64,000 bases of DNA, taken from contig JAHLKF010000011.1 in NCBI GenBank assembly GCA_025558075.1, positions 372,001-436,000 of the forward strand. The letters are read 5' to 3'. The DNA comes from Gaertneriomyces semiglobifer. Its lineage: Eukaryota > Chytridiomycota > Chytridiomycetes > Spizellomycetales > Spizellomycetaceae. The notes beneath the pieces were generated by a model. The model was given only the letters and a program-made list of their open reading frames with translations, had not been told where the DNA came from and made no database searches. Shown piece after piece: positions 10,053 to 18,986 of the stretch. How positions within the stretch are numbered: position 1 is the stretch's first letter; every line of letters starts with the position of its first letter. A program made the translations under genes and the position numbers.

Positions 10053-10721
10053 TCATTTCTTAACTATTTTGAGAGGAGTTTTGCAATGATCACACACTTT
10101 GTTCTCGAGACATGCAGGTTTCCTGTGACGTTCTAAATTGGCTCTTCCACATTTACAAATTATTTTCCACTTTTTCTCGACGAAGCTACCATAGGATCCA
10201 CACCTCTCTCCGGTACAGCCAATCTCGATTGCCTTGGCTTTCCACACAGCATCATGGTGGTGTTTTGGTGTAAGAACATGAGCAATTTCATGAAGAATAG
10301 TGTTACGAATATTGTCCAATGTTCCAGTTGGTGAATTGACCCATTCTCTAGACAATGATATAACTTTTGATCCGAATTTCGTTACGCCATAGCGCCTTAC
10401 AGCTCGGTCGAAACCAAAAGTCCACCCAACAATTTTGTGTTTAGTAAAAAGAGTGTGAGCAAGCTTCGTGGCAGCCTTTTCCATTTTGGTGACTGGCTTG
10501 ATGACTACCCGTGTTTTCTTGGTTACCTTTACGGTTTTTGTAGCGCGTTTTTTGACGGTTTTGCGTTTTGTCTGCCTTTTTACGGGTGTCTTGGCGTTCT
10601 TTATCTTGAACTTTCGAATATAGACATAATTAGAGAAGTGACCTCGTACAGGACCTTTATATATTGCGTTAGGTGCATGTTTGATCGTTCCTTTTCCTCT
10701 ATCGATAGTTAGTTCTTTCAT
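10053..10721 (-). CDS. SprT-like zinc metalloprotease
   Basis: 222 aa from the ATG at 10721. A very basic, Lys/Thr/Val-rich N-terminal region (about 40-80) precedes a SprT-like domain with the catalytic motif HEIAH at 144-148, a further His cluster at 154-156 as likely third ligand, and W160. A C-terminal zinc-ribbon-like segment with Cys189, Cys191, Cys204, Cys210 and Cys213 completes the family layout. Eukaryotic SprT proteins (Spartan) cleave DNA-protein crosslinks; a viral version could clear replication blocks or process a DNA-bound protein, which is inference. It diverges from the integrase gene with only about 50 bp between the starts, an AT-rich stretch that must hold both promoters. 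Confidence 0.85.
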   Translation of the reverse strand: MKELTIDRGKGTIKHAPNAIYKGPVRGHFSNYVYIRKFKIKNAKTPVKRQTKRKTVKKRATKTVKVTKKTRVVIKPVTKMEKAATKLAHTLFTKHKIVGWTFGFDRAVRRYGVTKFGSKVISLSREWVNSPTGTLDNIRNTILHEIAHVLTPKHHHDAVWKAKAIEIGCTGERCGSYGSFVEKKWKIICKCGRANLERHRKPACLENKVCDHCKTPLKIVKK

Positions 10722-10773
10722 CGCACAAAACAAGAAGTCGATCCATAATATAATCACTCACTTATCAATAAAG
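10722..10773. promoter_or_regulatory. Divergent promoter gap between SprT and integrase genes
   Basis: The gap of 52 bp separates two opposed start codons and contains CATAATATAATC, a TATA-like stretch. Sharing this small space implies a compact bidirectional promoter. No experimental support is available. Confidence 0.35.
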
Positions 10774-12108
10774 ATGAGTTTCCGCGCACTCACACACCGT
10801 GAACGGAATCAAGTTGAGGATGTCTATTCTACGATGAACGTGGGAAGGGACAATCTATGGTTGGCGGTCCGTCGCAAGTATCCTGAATTCAAAGGAAGTC
10901 AGCGAGCTGTCCTTTATGATTTCCTCTATTCCAAGGATGAATGGCAAAATCACCGCAAGCCTGATACACCTACTGTCGTTGCACCCTTAAACATTCAGAA
11001 ACCAGGTTACCTCCAAATTGACATGGTGTCGATGCGAACATACACAGATGCAGGGTATGTCGCCTTTGTCCATATGATAGACGGCTTCACCAAGAAATCA
11101 TGGGCAAGACCTTTGAGGAACGAAAGGGAAGTGGACATGACGGATGCAGTGGAGGACATGGTAAAACAGTGTCAACGTGAAGGTAAGGAGATTAGAATCG
11201 TACAGACGGACCAAGGCAGTCACTTTCAACGTATCTTTCGAGCAATGCTACAGAGTCACGGCATCAAGCATATCTACTCGCAACCAGGGAGACCCGAAGG
11301 AAACGCCTTCATAGAAAAACGCGGGGGCGATATTAAGCGACAATTATACGCACTCATGAATGCCAACAATGACAGGAAATGGGTATCCCGACTTCCGACG
11401 GTAATTAACAATATGAACGTGATGCGTTCCTTTGCGAACTGGACACACTCCTAGTGACCTTGAATCTGCTGATCCTGACATGGTCGCTGAGGCACAAGAA
11501 AAAATAACAAAAAATATAGCTAAGCGATACCATGTGAACTCAAGAACAAAGCCGTTGCATATTGGACAAAGGGTGCACATTAAACGAGACTTGAAGAGCA
11601 GTGTGAAGAAATATGGGAAAGCGGGATACTGGTCGAAAGATATTTTCACGGTGGTTGAAAGGATCAATTCTACTTATGCCAACATTTTGGCATCTTACCG
11701 TTTAGAAGATGGTAATGGAAACGTATTGAAAGGAAGGTACCCGAAATCTTCCCTACTAGCGATTCCACCTATGTTGAAGGAAGATGATCTTGATGAAAGT
11801 GAGGAAGAAGAAGAAAATGAAGTCGAAGAGGATGACGTACCGAGTGTCGATGATCCACTCGAGGATAATGAATTAATAAGAGAACAGAATGAGGCTGCTG
11901 AACCACGGCGGTCACTTCGTCTCAACACAGACCAAGAGGATCACTACGAAGTCGAGGCGATTGTGGGACGAAGACAATATCGTGGACAGACTCATACAAG
12001 GTCCGCTGGGTTGGATATGGGGAAGACGATGATTCATGGGTCAATGAAGAAGATGTAAATGCACAAAATTTGATTGATGAATACAATGAAATAACAAATA
12101 ACACATAA
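10774..12108 (+). pseudogene. Retroviral-type (rve) integrase with C-terminal chromodomain, frameshifted
   Basis: The N terminus has a helical region (HRERNQVEDVY). The catalytic core carries D83 (QIDMVSM), D146 (QTDQG) and E181 (FIEK), with 34 residues between the last two, the DDE layout of rve integrases in Polintons and LTR elements. The first frame stops at 11452-11454; the coding sense continues in another frame (GHTPSDL onward) through a basic region and a Glu/Asp-rich linker. Near 11988 a second shift is needed to stay in a chromodomain-like segment (YKVRWVGY, then DSW) that ends at 12106-12108. Chromodomains on integrases target chromatin. The TG...CA ends and 5-bp duplication are exactly what this enzyme would make, so it probably inserted the element before decaying. 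Indel sequencing errors are an alternative explanation. Confidence 0.85.
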
Positions 12109-12122
12109 CACATAACTAATGC

Positions 12123-14885
12123 TTAACAAAATTCCTTCTTGTTAATGAACTCCAGGCACTTTTTTCCAGCGTTGGTGATCCTGACACCCCAAAATCCAGG
12201 ACTCGTGTTTTTCCCTTTCACATTTGTTTTCGTCTTGAATATGATTCCTTCACGAAGGGTTTGCAACCGTTTCAAATGCTCCTTCTTGTATGCATAATTT
12301 TTAAACTTGTCCTGCTTTTTCATCCAGAACATGACAAGCTTGTGGATATCCACTTGGTGAGTGCGGTACAATTCTTGCTCAACAACACTTTCATCATCAG
12401 ACGAATCATTACCATCTTCATCACTTTCATCATCATCATCATCATCAATAGACATATCGTCACCTTCATCTTCATCAGATGAGGTATCTTCTTCCTCTGT
12501 TTCTTCAGGTTCTTCAATGATGTCCGCATCTTCTTCGAATTCGCTTGGAGGCAACTGGTGCTCGGTTTCGACAAATCCACTTTCTTTGAGAAAATGATGG
12601 AGAGGATCACACTGGAGAAGAAATTCTCTTGTGGAGTCAATGATTGACGGAGGCACCTCCAATACTTCGTTTGCCACCATTGGAGAGTTCTGGGGCAATG
12701 CTTCGCATGATTCCGCTGTCAAAGTATGGTCGCTTGATGGCTCGGCTGGTTCTCTAGCAGCTATGGCTGATTCTCTTTCGGCTATCAAGTAGCGTCGATA
12801 ATACTTGACAAGGATCATCATCATGTAGGGAGCAAACTCTTTTATGCGACTCATCAATGTGTTGTCCCCGAGTTTGACGCACATTGTGGTTTTGATACCC
12901 TCGTTTGCAACTTTGTCATAAAAGCCGGACTTGACGAATCGAGTACGTGCTTTCCCAATGATATAGCGTCGAATCTGTGACTTTTCATGGTCGGGAATAT
13001 AGAACATGGAGTTCCAAAAGGCAAAAGGGGTAGCCCGGTAGATGTCTTGTTTGCCGTTTTGGTACAGTCCTCGACTATGTTTTTTTGTACCACCAGTGAG
13101 GCACTTGATGGTTTCCCCAGAGATATGGTCTGCGTTATCTCCTCCATCAATTCCAATTATCCGGATATGCGGTTGTTGTGCAACGCTTAATTCAGGTTGA
13201 GGTCTAGAGCCATTGAAGCGCTTCGTCAAGCATGAGCCACTTACTGACGACAAGTGGGGACCCAAAGCCTCATCTAACAAGCCAAGCATGACACTTTTCC
13301 CATCGCTCCCATCTCCAATATAGACTTTGAACAGCTGGACATTGTGTCTGGCAAGAGCCACGGCAAAGGACGTCAACCAATATTCACGCTCCAGCTCATC
13401 GGGATACATATCACATAAGATCTTCGAAAGCTCCTTGAACATAGGTGCCTCCTCATCCAATGGCAAATAATCGTATGGTATTTGGACAGTGATGTAATCC
13501 TCCGGGCGACCACCCCTGGACACAGACATAGTCACATCATCCAAATCCAATACTCCATTCTTGAAGCACAATAGATTCCATTGCCGGTCGAACTTGTCCT
13601 CAATAGGTTCATCATCTCCTAGCATTCCCTTCCACAAGCGAACAACCTTGGCATTGTTCTTGAGCAGAAATGTGCTTACTTTCTTTTTTAACATAAAGCC
13701 CATCTCTTTCAACGAGGTGGTGAGTGAATTGGTAGCAAGCCATTCGAGGTTCTCCTGGCTCGATGGTCTCCAAACATGATCTGAAAACTTCCATGTTGTC
13801 TTGTCCTTTCGAATGACGACTTTCCCACGATGCAAAATATGAAGCATTTGCGGAGGTTCATTTATTTCTGGTTCCCCAGTCATGAATTCTTCCGCAAGTT
13901 TTTTTAATTTGGGATCGTGGTTGTGTTCCAGTTTGACCTTTTTGGAAGGTACATTGTCATCCTCAGTCGTTTCACGATGGCGCTTCCGGGACTTCTTAGA
14001 CTTTTGAAACTTCTGTAACTCTTGTAGCTTCTTGGTCTTGGACTTCTTGGGACTTTCTTTGGCGATTGTTTCTCCAGTGGCTTCAAGACTGGCTTCAGCA
14101 GCTACCGCAACAATGGCTTCGGAAGTCGTGTCGGTTGTCTCAATGGGTTCGGGTGCGACTTCAGCCGATACAGGGACTGCGATGTCGGAAGTCGTATCGG
14201 TTGTCTCAATAGGTTCAGGTGCGACTTCAGCCGATACAGGGACTGCGACGTCAGAAGTCGTGTCGGTTGTCTCAATGGGTTCAGGTGCAACTTCAGCCGA
14301 TACAGGGACTGCGACGTCGGAAGTCGTGTCGGTTGTCTCAATAGGTTCAGGTGTAGGTTCAGTGGATACAGGAACCGTGGCTTCGGTTGATTCCTTAACG
14401 GTTTCATCGGCGACGTGGGATTGTTCTTCAACAGCATTATCGGTGACTGTGGATGACTCCTCAGCTAATCCATTGTTCACTTGAGATTCATCGGTCACTT
14501 TGGGTTGTCTCGCTCGAACAAATCTAATATCCGGATGTTCTTCGTGTGCATGTCGTATGACCTCACGAAGCCTATCTTTACTGTTTCGCACTTGTTCCGC
14601 TTGGAACTGGCACTCAGGGCACCGAAAGTCGTTTTGTTGTTCCACAGTCCAACGAACTACTTTCCGGTCGTCCATACTGCTTTTCCTTGCTTGTTTGTTT
14701 TCTTTGCTCTTTTTTTTCTGTGGTTCCCCGGTTCCCATTTCGGGACCTTTATATCCCCATGCCGAGGATTCGAACAAAGGTGGTTCTTTTCTTCTACCGG
14801 AAAAGCCGCTGCATTGATCTAAAGTGAAGCTTCGTTGTCTTTCTTCTTTTCTTGTCTTTTTATGAAAAGAAAAGGAATTTAACAT
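12123..14885 (-). CDS. D5-like SF3 helicase with N-terminal zinc finger and tandem repeats
   Basis: About 920 aa from the first ATG (14885). Near the N terminus is a C2H2-like finger (CPECQ followed by HAHEEH). A low-complexity region follows, with four 22-residue repeats of the type APEPIETTDTTSD, then a basic stretch (KKSRKRHRE). The D5_N-like region contains FKNGVLDL and PEDYI, followed by the SF3 ATPase with Walker A GDGSDGKS (about residues 525-533), Walker B-like RIIGIDGG, and the sensor region AFWNSMF. The C terminus is an Asp/Glu/Ser-rich acidic tract and a winged-helix-sized basic tail. D5-type proteins are hexameric replication helicases of NCLDVs, virophages and PLVs. It converges with the integrase gene (15-bp gap). 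The iteron array lies directly upstream. Confidence 0.88.
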   Translation of the reverse strand: MLNSFSFHKKTRKEERQRSFTLDQCSGFSGRRKEPPLFESSAWGYKGPEMGTGEPQKKKSKENKQARKSSMDDRKVVRWTVEQQNDFRCPECQFQAEQVRNSKDRLREVIRHAHEEHPDIRFVRARQPKVTDESQVNNGLAEESSTVTDNAVEEQSHVADETVKESTEATVPVSTEPTPEPIETTDTTSDVAVPVSAEVAPEPIETTDTTSDVAVPVSAEVAPEPIETTDTTSDIAVPVSAEVAPEPIETTDTTSEAIVAVAAEASLEATGETIAKESPKKSKTKKLQELQKFQKSKKSRKRHRETTEDDNVPSKKVKLEHNHDPKLKKLAEEFMTGEPEINEPPQMLHILHRGKVVIRKDKTTWKFSDHVWRPSSQENLEWLATNSLTTSLKEMGFMLKKKVSTFLLKNNAKVVRLWKGMLGDDEPIEDKFDRQWNLLCFKNGVLDLDDVTMSVSRGGRPEDYITVQIPYDYLPLDEEAPMFKELSKILCDMYPDELEREYWLTSFAVALARHNVQLFKVYIGDGSDGKSVMLGLLDEALGPHLSSVSGSCLTKRFNGSRPQPELSVAQQPHIRIIGIDGGDNADHISGETIKCLTGGTKKHSRGLYQNGKQDIYRATPFAFWNSMFYIPDHEKSQIRRYIIGKARTRFVKSGFYDKVANEGIKTTMCVKLGDNTLMSRIKEFAPYMMMILVKYYRRYLIAERESAIAAREPAEPSSDHTLTAESCEALPQNSPMVANEVLEVPPSIIDSTREFLLQCDPLHHFLKESGFVETEHQLPPSEFEEDADIIEEPEETEEEDTSSDEDEGDDMSIDDDDDDESDEDGNDSSDDESVVEQELYRTHQVDIHKLVMFWMKKQDKFKNYAYKKEHLKRLQTLREGIIFKTKTNVKGKNTSPGFWGVRITNAGKKCLEFINKKEFC
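14129..14392. repeat. Four 66-bp in-frame tandem repeats in the helicase gene
   Basis: Units begin at about 14129, 14195, 14261 and 14327, exactly 66 bp apart, each encoding a 22-aa Pro/Glu/Thr-rich unit of the SF3 helicase linker. Copies differ by only a few bases, so the array expanded recently or is homogenised. The length keeps the frame. Confidence 0.85.
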
Positions 14886-14939
14886 TGCATTCACAACCTT
14901 TTCCAATTACCAAGATACCCAGCGTCGAATAATCCTATG

Positions 14940-15425
14940 AAGGAAACTCTCCCACAACACCCAGAGGTTTTTGACTACGGAAACTTGCACTAAAACGCCC
15001 AGAGGTTTTTGACTACAGAACATTCCACCAAAACGCCCAGAGGTTTTTGACTACAGAACATTCCACCAAAACGCCCAGTGATTTTTGCATAAAGAAAACT
15101 ACACAAAACACCCAGTGATTTTAGGACTTAGTGATTTTTGAAGATTCTCACTGGGTGTTTCAATAACCAAACACTGAGCATTTTTCACTGGGCGTTTCAA
15201 CAGCAAAACACTGAGCATTTTTCACTGGGTGTTTTCAATAACCAGACACTGAGCATTTTTCACTGGGCGTTTCAACAGCAAAACACTGGGAATTTTTCAC
15301 TGGGCGTTTTCGGCGAAGGAACCATTCCAAAAATTCCACTGGGCGTTTCAACAGCAAAACACTGGGAACTTTTCACTGGGCGTTTTCGGCGAAGGAACCA
15401 TTCCAAAAATTCCACTGGGCGTTTT
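14940..15425. repeat. Inverted iteron array, candidate replication origin
   Basis: About thirteen copies of a motif close to AAAACGCCCAGTG (variants with T for C, or AGAGG at the end) fill this gene-free interval. The left five, up to about 15115, are in one orientation. The right eight, from about 15149 to 15425 (CACTGGGCGTTTT), are in the opposite orientation. The array forms an imperfect palindrome centred near 15130. Secondary repeats such as GGCGAAGGAACCATTCC occur twice on the right. Such iterons between a replicative helicase gene and the ATPase gene resemble viral or plasmid origins and would suit the UL9-like helicase. The last copy overlaps the 3' end of the ATPase gene. Confidence 0.75.
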
Positions 15426-16147
15426 CATTCATCAAAATATTCCTTCAAGCCTTCCGAGTCACAGTACCTGTACATGTCGGATGCATTGTTCTTTGTGGTA
15501 TCAATGTAACAAAAGGAAAAGCGTTCTTTTGTGCATTCAATCAGGTATTCTAGTACTTCTTTCGATGTTTTGAAAGCGGAGGCTAATGTTTCTGAAAGGA
15601 CAATCATGTCCTGATTCGAATTTCGGAATATTACCCATTCAGTGGTACAATTCTTATGTTTACTAGTCAACTGTCCCTTGACACTCTGTATGGCTACGAT
15701 GGTCGAGACGCCGAAATGTCTTGATTTCGTATAGAGCCTTCCAAGCTCCGCTGCCAAGTCCTTGCTCCTTGCACCATCTGCAGCATCGTCTATAAAAAGT
15801 AACAAGGTGGATCCATTCTCTTTGAAGAGCATCTTTTGTTCTTCAATGAAGGCTCTGATGCTATTATTGGACACGTCGTCGATGAAGAAAATGTTCTTGT
15901 GCCTTGTACTTTTTGCAAGTTCCCTCACCGACACATCATACTCAACCGTGTCACTCATGATTATAACGCGATCGTGGACTTTGGCATACACTTGATCAAT
16001 GAGCCCACATATGAGCGCACTCTTACCGGATTTTCGTGGCGCACACAATGTAGTACATAATGGAATATCCGCTAGTTCTTCAGGAATACGGGCGTCTCTA
16101 TGCTTCCCCTTCTTTGGGAAGATGGCTTTCGGTTTGAAATGGGACAT
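15425..16147 (-). CDS. A32-like FtsK/HerA-family DNA-packaging ATPase
   Basis: This 240-aa protein is of normal length for the packaging ATPase of Polintons, virophages and PLVs. Walker A is APRKSGKS at 36-43, Walker B is LLLFIDD at about 115-121, and a conserved segment GVSTIVAIQSVKGQ follows, where this family usually has a sensor Gln. It should pump genome DNA into the procapsid. The frame is intact. It shares a 65-bp divergent gap with the penton-like gene, the boundary between replication and structural halves. Confidence 0.88.
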   Translation of the reverse strand: MSHFKPKAIFPKKGKHRDARIPEELADIPLCTTLCAPRKSGKSALICGLIDQVYAKVHDRVIIMSDTVEYDVSVRELAKSTRHKNIFFIDDVSNNSIRAFIEEQKMLFKENGSTLLLFIDDAADGARSKDLAAELGRLYTKSRHFGVSTIVAIQSVKGQLTSKHKNCTTEWVIFRNSNQDMIVLSETLASAFKTSKEVLEYLIECTKERFSFCYIDTTKNNASDMYRYCDSEGLKEYFDE

Positions 16148-16220
16148 TTCAAAGAATTAAAACTTTGTCTACTATACTATATAGAAGAGTTCTTTTTGAT
16201 AAACCTCGTCCGTGAAAGCC
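16148..16220. promoter_or_regulatory. Divergent promoter between ATPase and penton-like genes
   Basis: Seventy bases between two opposed starts contain an AT-rich core with CTATACTATATAG, TATA-like in both directions. It probably serves both the ATPase and the first structural gene. Confidence 0.4.
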
Positions 16221-16937
16221 ATGCTGAACCAACACATTTACTGTAGTCTGAAGGCAAGATCCTTCAGTGTTCCGCCTAAACGTTGTGAAGCCTTCAAGGT
16301 TTTGTCGGTTTCGTTCACGCAAGACTGGGACCTTATCAATGAAGAGAACAATACGTTGCTCTTCAAGGAGAACGGGAATGATACCCCGCTAGCTGCTCGG
16401 ATCAATGCAGGTAATTATACCGTGGCTGACTTCCCTCAAGAATTGGCACGTGCGATGACCGCTGCTGGGACCCAATCCTATACGGTTACCTATTCCAATA
16501 CCACTAGGAAGCTCACCATTGCCGCTGCTTCTGAATTCTCCGTCCTGCCTTCCACGGACGGTTCCACTGCCTATGCTCTTGTCGGTTCTTCACAATATAA
16601 TGCAACCGACCCGGCGACTTCGATCACCATGCAGAATCCGGTAAACCTAAGTGCCGCATACCCACTGATCTTGACTTCGAACATTCCTGTCAAAGGCATT
16701 CATTTCCTCAACGATTTCAACGAAGGCGCCGATACAGCATTGCTTGCAGTGGTGCCAGATGCTTTTGGCGATGTCGTGACATGGACGAACCCGGACCCGT
16801 CGTGGTTTGAAGTTGACGACACAATCAGCCGTGTTGAATTCCATCTCATCGACAGCATGACCGGCAGAGAGGTCATGCTCCGGTCCCCTCTCACGGTGAC
16901 TTATGCGTTTACCGATGATTCCGATGATCTTTACTAA
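16221..16937 (+). CDS. Penton/minor capsid-like protein
   Basis: About 238 aa from the first ATG at 16221; the open frame extends nine bases further upstream only by a GTG codon. The sequence is beta-rich with few charged clusters. The central motif GNYTVADFPQELARAM followed by YTVTYSNTTRKLTI resembles the strand-helix-strand module seen in penton/minor capsid proteins of Polintons and PLVs, in which a single jelly roll caps the vertices. It is the first gene of the plus-strand structural cluster, between ATPase and capsid genes, where penton genes usually sit. The assignment rests on pattern and position. Confidence 0.6.
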   Translation: MLNQHIYCSLKARSFSVPPKRCEAFKVLSVSFTQDWDLINEENNTLLFKENGNDTPLAARINAGNYTVADFPQELARAMTAAGTQSYTVTYSNTTRKLTIAAASEFSVLPSTDGSTAYALVGSSQYNATDPATSITMQNPVNLSAAYPLILTSNIPVKGIHFLNDFNEGADTALLAVVPDAFGDVVTWTNPDPSWFEVDDTISRVEFHLIDSMTGREVMLRSPLTVTYAFTDDSDDLY

Positions 16938-17011
16938 GTGATTTTTTTTTCGAAATCAAATGTTAAAACTGGTTCACCGATTCAATTCATAACGCAATTC
17001 CTTCAACGAAA

Positions 17012-17548
17012 ATGCAAAATGAACAAGATCCTGCCACCGAGAACGTTCCCGAGGAGCAAGTTCCCGAAGAACAGTCGCTGGAAAATGACTCTATAAACGA
17101 GCCTGATAATGAACCGGTTCAAGAGCCAGTACCTGAAGCTGCTACCCCTAAACCCGTCAAGAAGAAGCAGCCGATGAGTGAGAAGCAACGTGAGTCACTC
17201 AGAAAGGCGAACGCGGCAAGAGGTAAGAAGCTGAAGGAAAGGCATGCACGGCAGCGTCAGTTGGATGCTGAAGAAGAAAGGAAGAAGAAACTGGCAGAAG
17301 CGAAAAAAATTTTAGAGGAAGAGAAAGAAAGGAAACGACGTGAAAGAGAACAGAAGAAAGCGAAGAAAGCACCGGTGAAGAAGAAAGGGCGTAAGAGAAT
17401 GAGCAGCGTAGTTCCAACCAAAGCACAAGCAAAAACCAGACCAACAGTAACGGTGCGTATGGACGACAGTTCGGATGAATCTAGTATTGAGGATAAAGGT
17501 TACTACGATACAGGATATTCCGATCCGTACGGTGGTATTTTCGGCTAA
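17012..17548 (+). CDS. Lys/Glu-rich charged protein in the virion module
   Basis: This 178-aa protein is of unknown function. Residues 1-50 are acidic and Pro-rich; about 55-145 is a long Lys/Arg/Glu-rich helical stretch likely to form a coiled coil or bind DNA; the C terminus is acidic and Ser-rich, ending in a Tyr/Gly-rich tail. It lies between the penton-like and capsid genes and may be a core or scaffold component, which is inference from location and charge. The stop codon is followed at once by a T-tract, as in the gene before it. Confidence 0.6.
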   Translation: MQNEQDPATENVPEEQVPEEQSLENDSINEPDNEPVQEPVPEAATPKPVKKKQPMSEKQRESLRKANAARGKKLKERHARQRQLDAEEERKKKLAEAKKILEEEKERKRREREQKKAKKAPVKKKGRKRMSSVVPTKAQAKTRPTVTVRMDDSSDESSIEDKGYYDTGYSDPYGGIFG

Positions 17549-17634
17549 GTAATTTTTTTTCTTGCATACGTGTAAACAACGTCTTCCTGTTTAAATTTTC
17601 TCCCGCGAAACAACTACAGATCAGAAAAAACATC

Positions 17635-18884
17635 ATGAGTGAAGTCGCTGTTCCACGCAATTGGCTTGCAACGTCAAATACATTTGCCCGCAGTTATACG
17701 GACCCTCGTGGTGAAGGAGTGACGATTTTTTCACCCGTGGGTCAGGCAGAGTACACTACCAAGGCTCGGACCCTGACGCCCATTCGCATCAAATGTGATT
17801 CTAACCAAGCCTCCTTCATCTTGCAAAAGTTAGTTTTGAGCTGGGATCTTTCCATTTACAAGACGGATGGTACACCATTCCCGGCTGGAGCGGGTGTGAA
17901 GAACACACAGCTTGGTGCCAATGCCATCATCCAAACTCTGGTGATAAAGGCGGGTGGTGAGACCGTGGTGAACATTCCTAATTACAACGCTTATCTAGCC
18001 GATGTTTACAAGAACCTCCCTACATCAACCAAGGCGCTTCTCACAAAGATGTCTGGTTACAATCGTACAGACCTGTTTAGTTCTACTTCGACCGTCACTG
18101 TGAACCATCACCCATTGGTGGGCTTCTTCCATCCTACAAACGAAGGGTTCTTCCATGTATGGGCTTTAGCCGATCAAGCAATCGAGATTCAGATTACTTT
18201 GGCTGATCCTGCACAGTTCTTCGTGGGCGCAAGTGGACAACCGGCAGAAGTGCGAATCTCAAACATCCGCTGTCTCGTACCGTTTATTACTCCCCCCCTA
18301 GTTTTGTGGTGAATACTACTCGGGCGATCGCGGAAGGGAAGAATATTCTCTATGATTATGTACGCTCCACGCAGGTGGAGAATGCATCAAGTGGAAGCAA
18401 CTTGAACACGTATATGTTACACATGAGTGGAGTACGATCTCTGCAAGCAATTTCGATGGTCTTCATTGACGGAAGTGCTGTGCAAGACCCTACTAAGGAT
18501 AACAACTTATCCTATTCGGACCAGGGTCTGAGGGAGTGGTGGATTCAGTTGGGACAACTGACGATTCCCTCGGGTATAACGGGCTTCACGAATTCTGAAA
18601 CAGATATGCAAACATTGCTCGTTACCCATTTATCGAATAACAACTTTGACCAAATCGGTAGCATGGACCTGAACTACAACTACAATACCCAATTGTTCAA
18701 CTTTGGGTATTCTTTCCAGGACAAGTCAGAAGGTTCCACGGCTGCCCTTTCAATGACAGGAAGTGACGGTATTATGCGAATTACGACTAAGCACGAAGGA
18801 TCTGTACCTGTGACTGTTCGTTTACTCTCGACATTGCATGAGAATGTCACCCTTGCCATCGGATCAACTGTTACTGTCGTGTAG
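17635..18884 (+). CDS. Major capsid protein, double jelly-roll type, with a frameshift at a C7 run
   Basis: Two abutting frames together make a protein of about 416 aa. The first, 17635-18312, begins MSEVAVPRNWLATSN; the second carries on from the homopolymer at 18292-18298 (seven C) and ends at 18884. The first half has strands such as FILQKLVLSWDL and IIQTLVIKAGGE and loop residues typical of jelly roll 1. The second has SGVRSLQAISMVF and LREWWIQLGQLTIPSG, typical of jelly roll 2 in PLV/NCLDV-like capsid proteins. Size and position support the call. Frame matching requires one more or two fewer C residues. Causes could be a mutation, a homopolymer sequencing error or slippage. Convincing coding on both sides argues against two separate genes. 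Confidence 0.8.
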
Positions 18885-18986
18885 AGACAGGTAACGTTCC
18901 AGGATTCAATGAAAAACATATTTCAAGAAAAAAGCTTTTGATGTACTGAAGATTCCTTTACTGCTAGTTAATGATGTTGCGATTTT

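Noticed and set aside
9882..10136. Plus-strand frame of 84 codons
   Set aside because: It overlaps hairpin module C and the 3' end of the SprT gene and has no independent support.
14032..14484. Plus-strand frame of Val/Ser/Gly repeats
   Set aside because: It is the antisense reading of the 66-bp repeats in the SF3 helicase gene.
15138..15509. 123-codon frame with repeated FHWAFQQQNT phrases
   Set aside because: It is the translation of the iteron array and runs into the ATPase gene on the other strand; the repeats, not coding, explain it.
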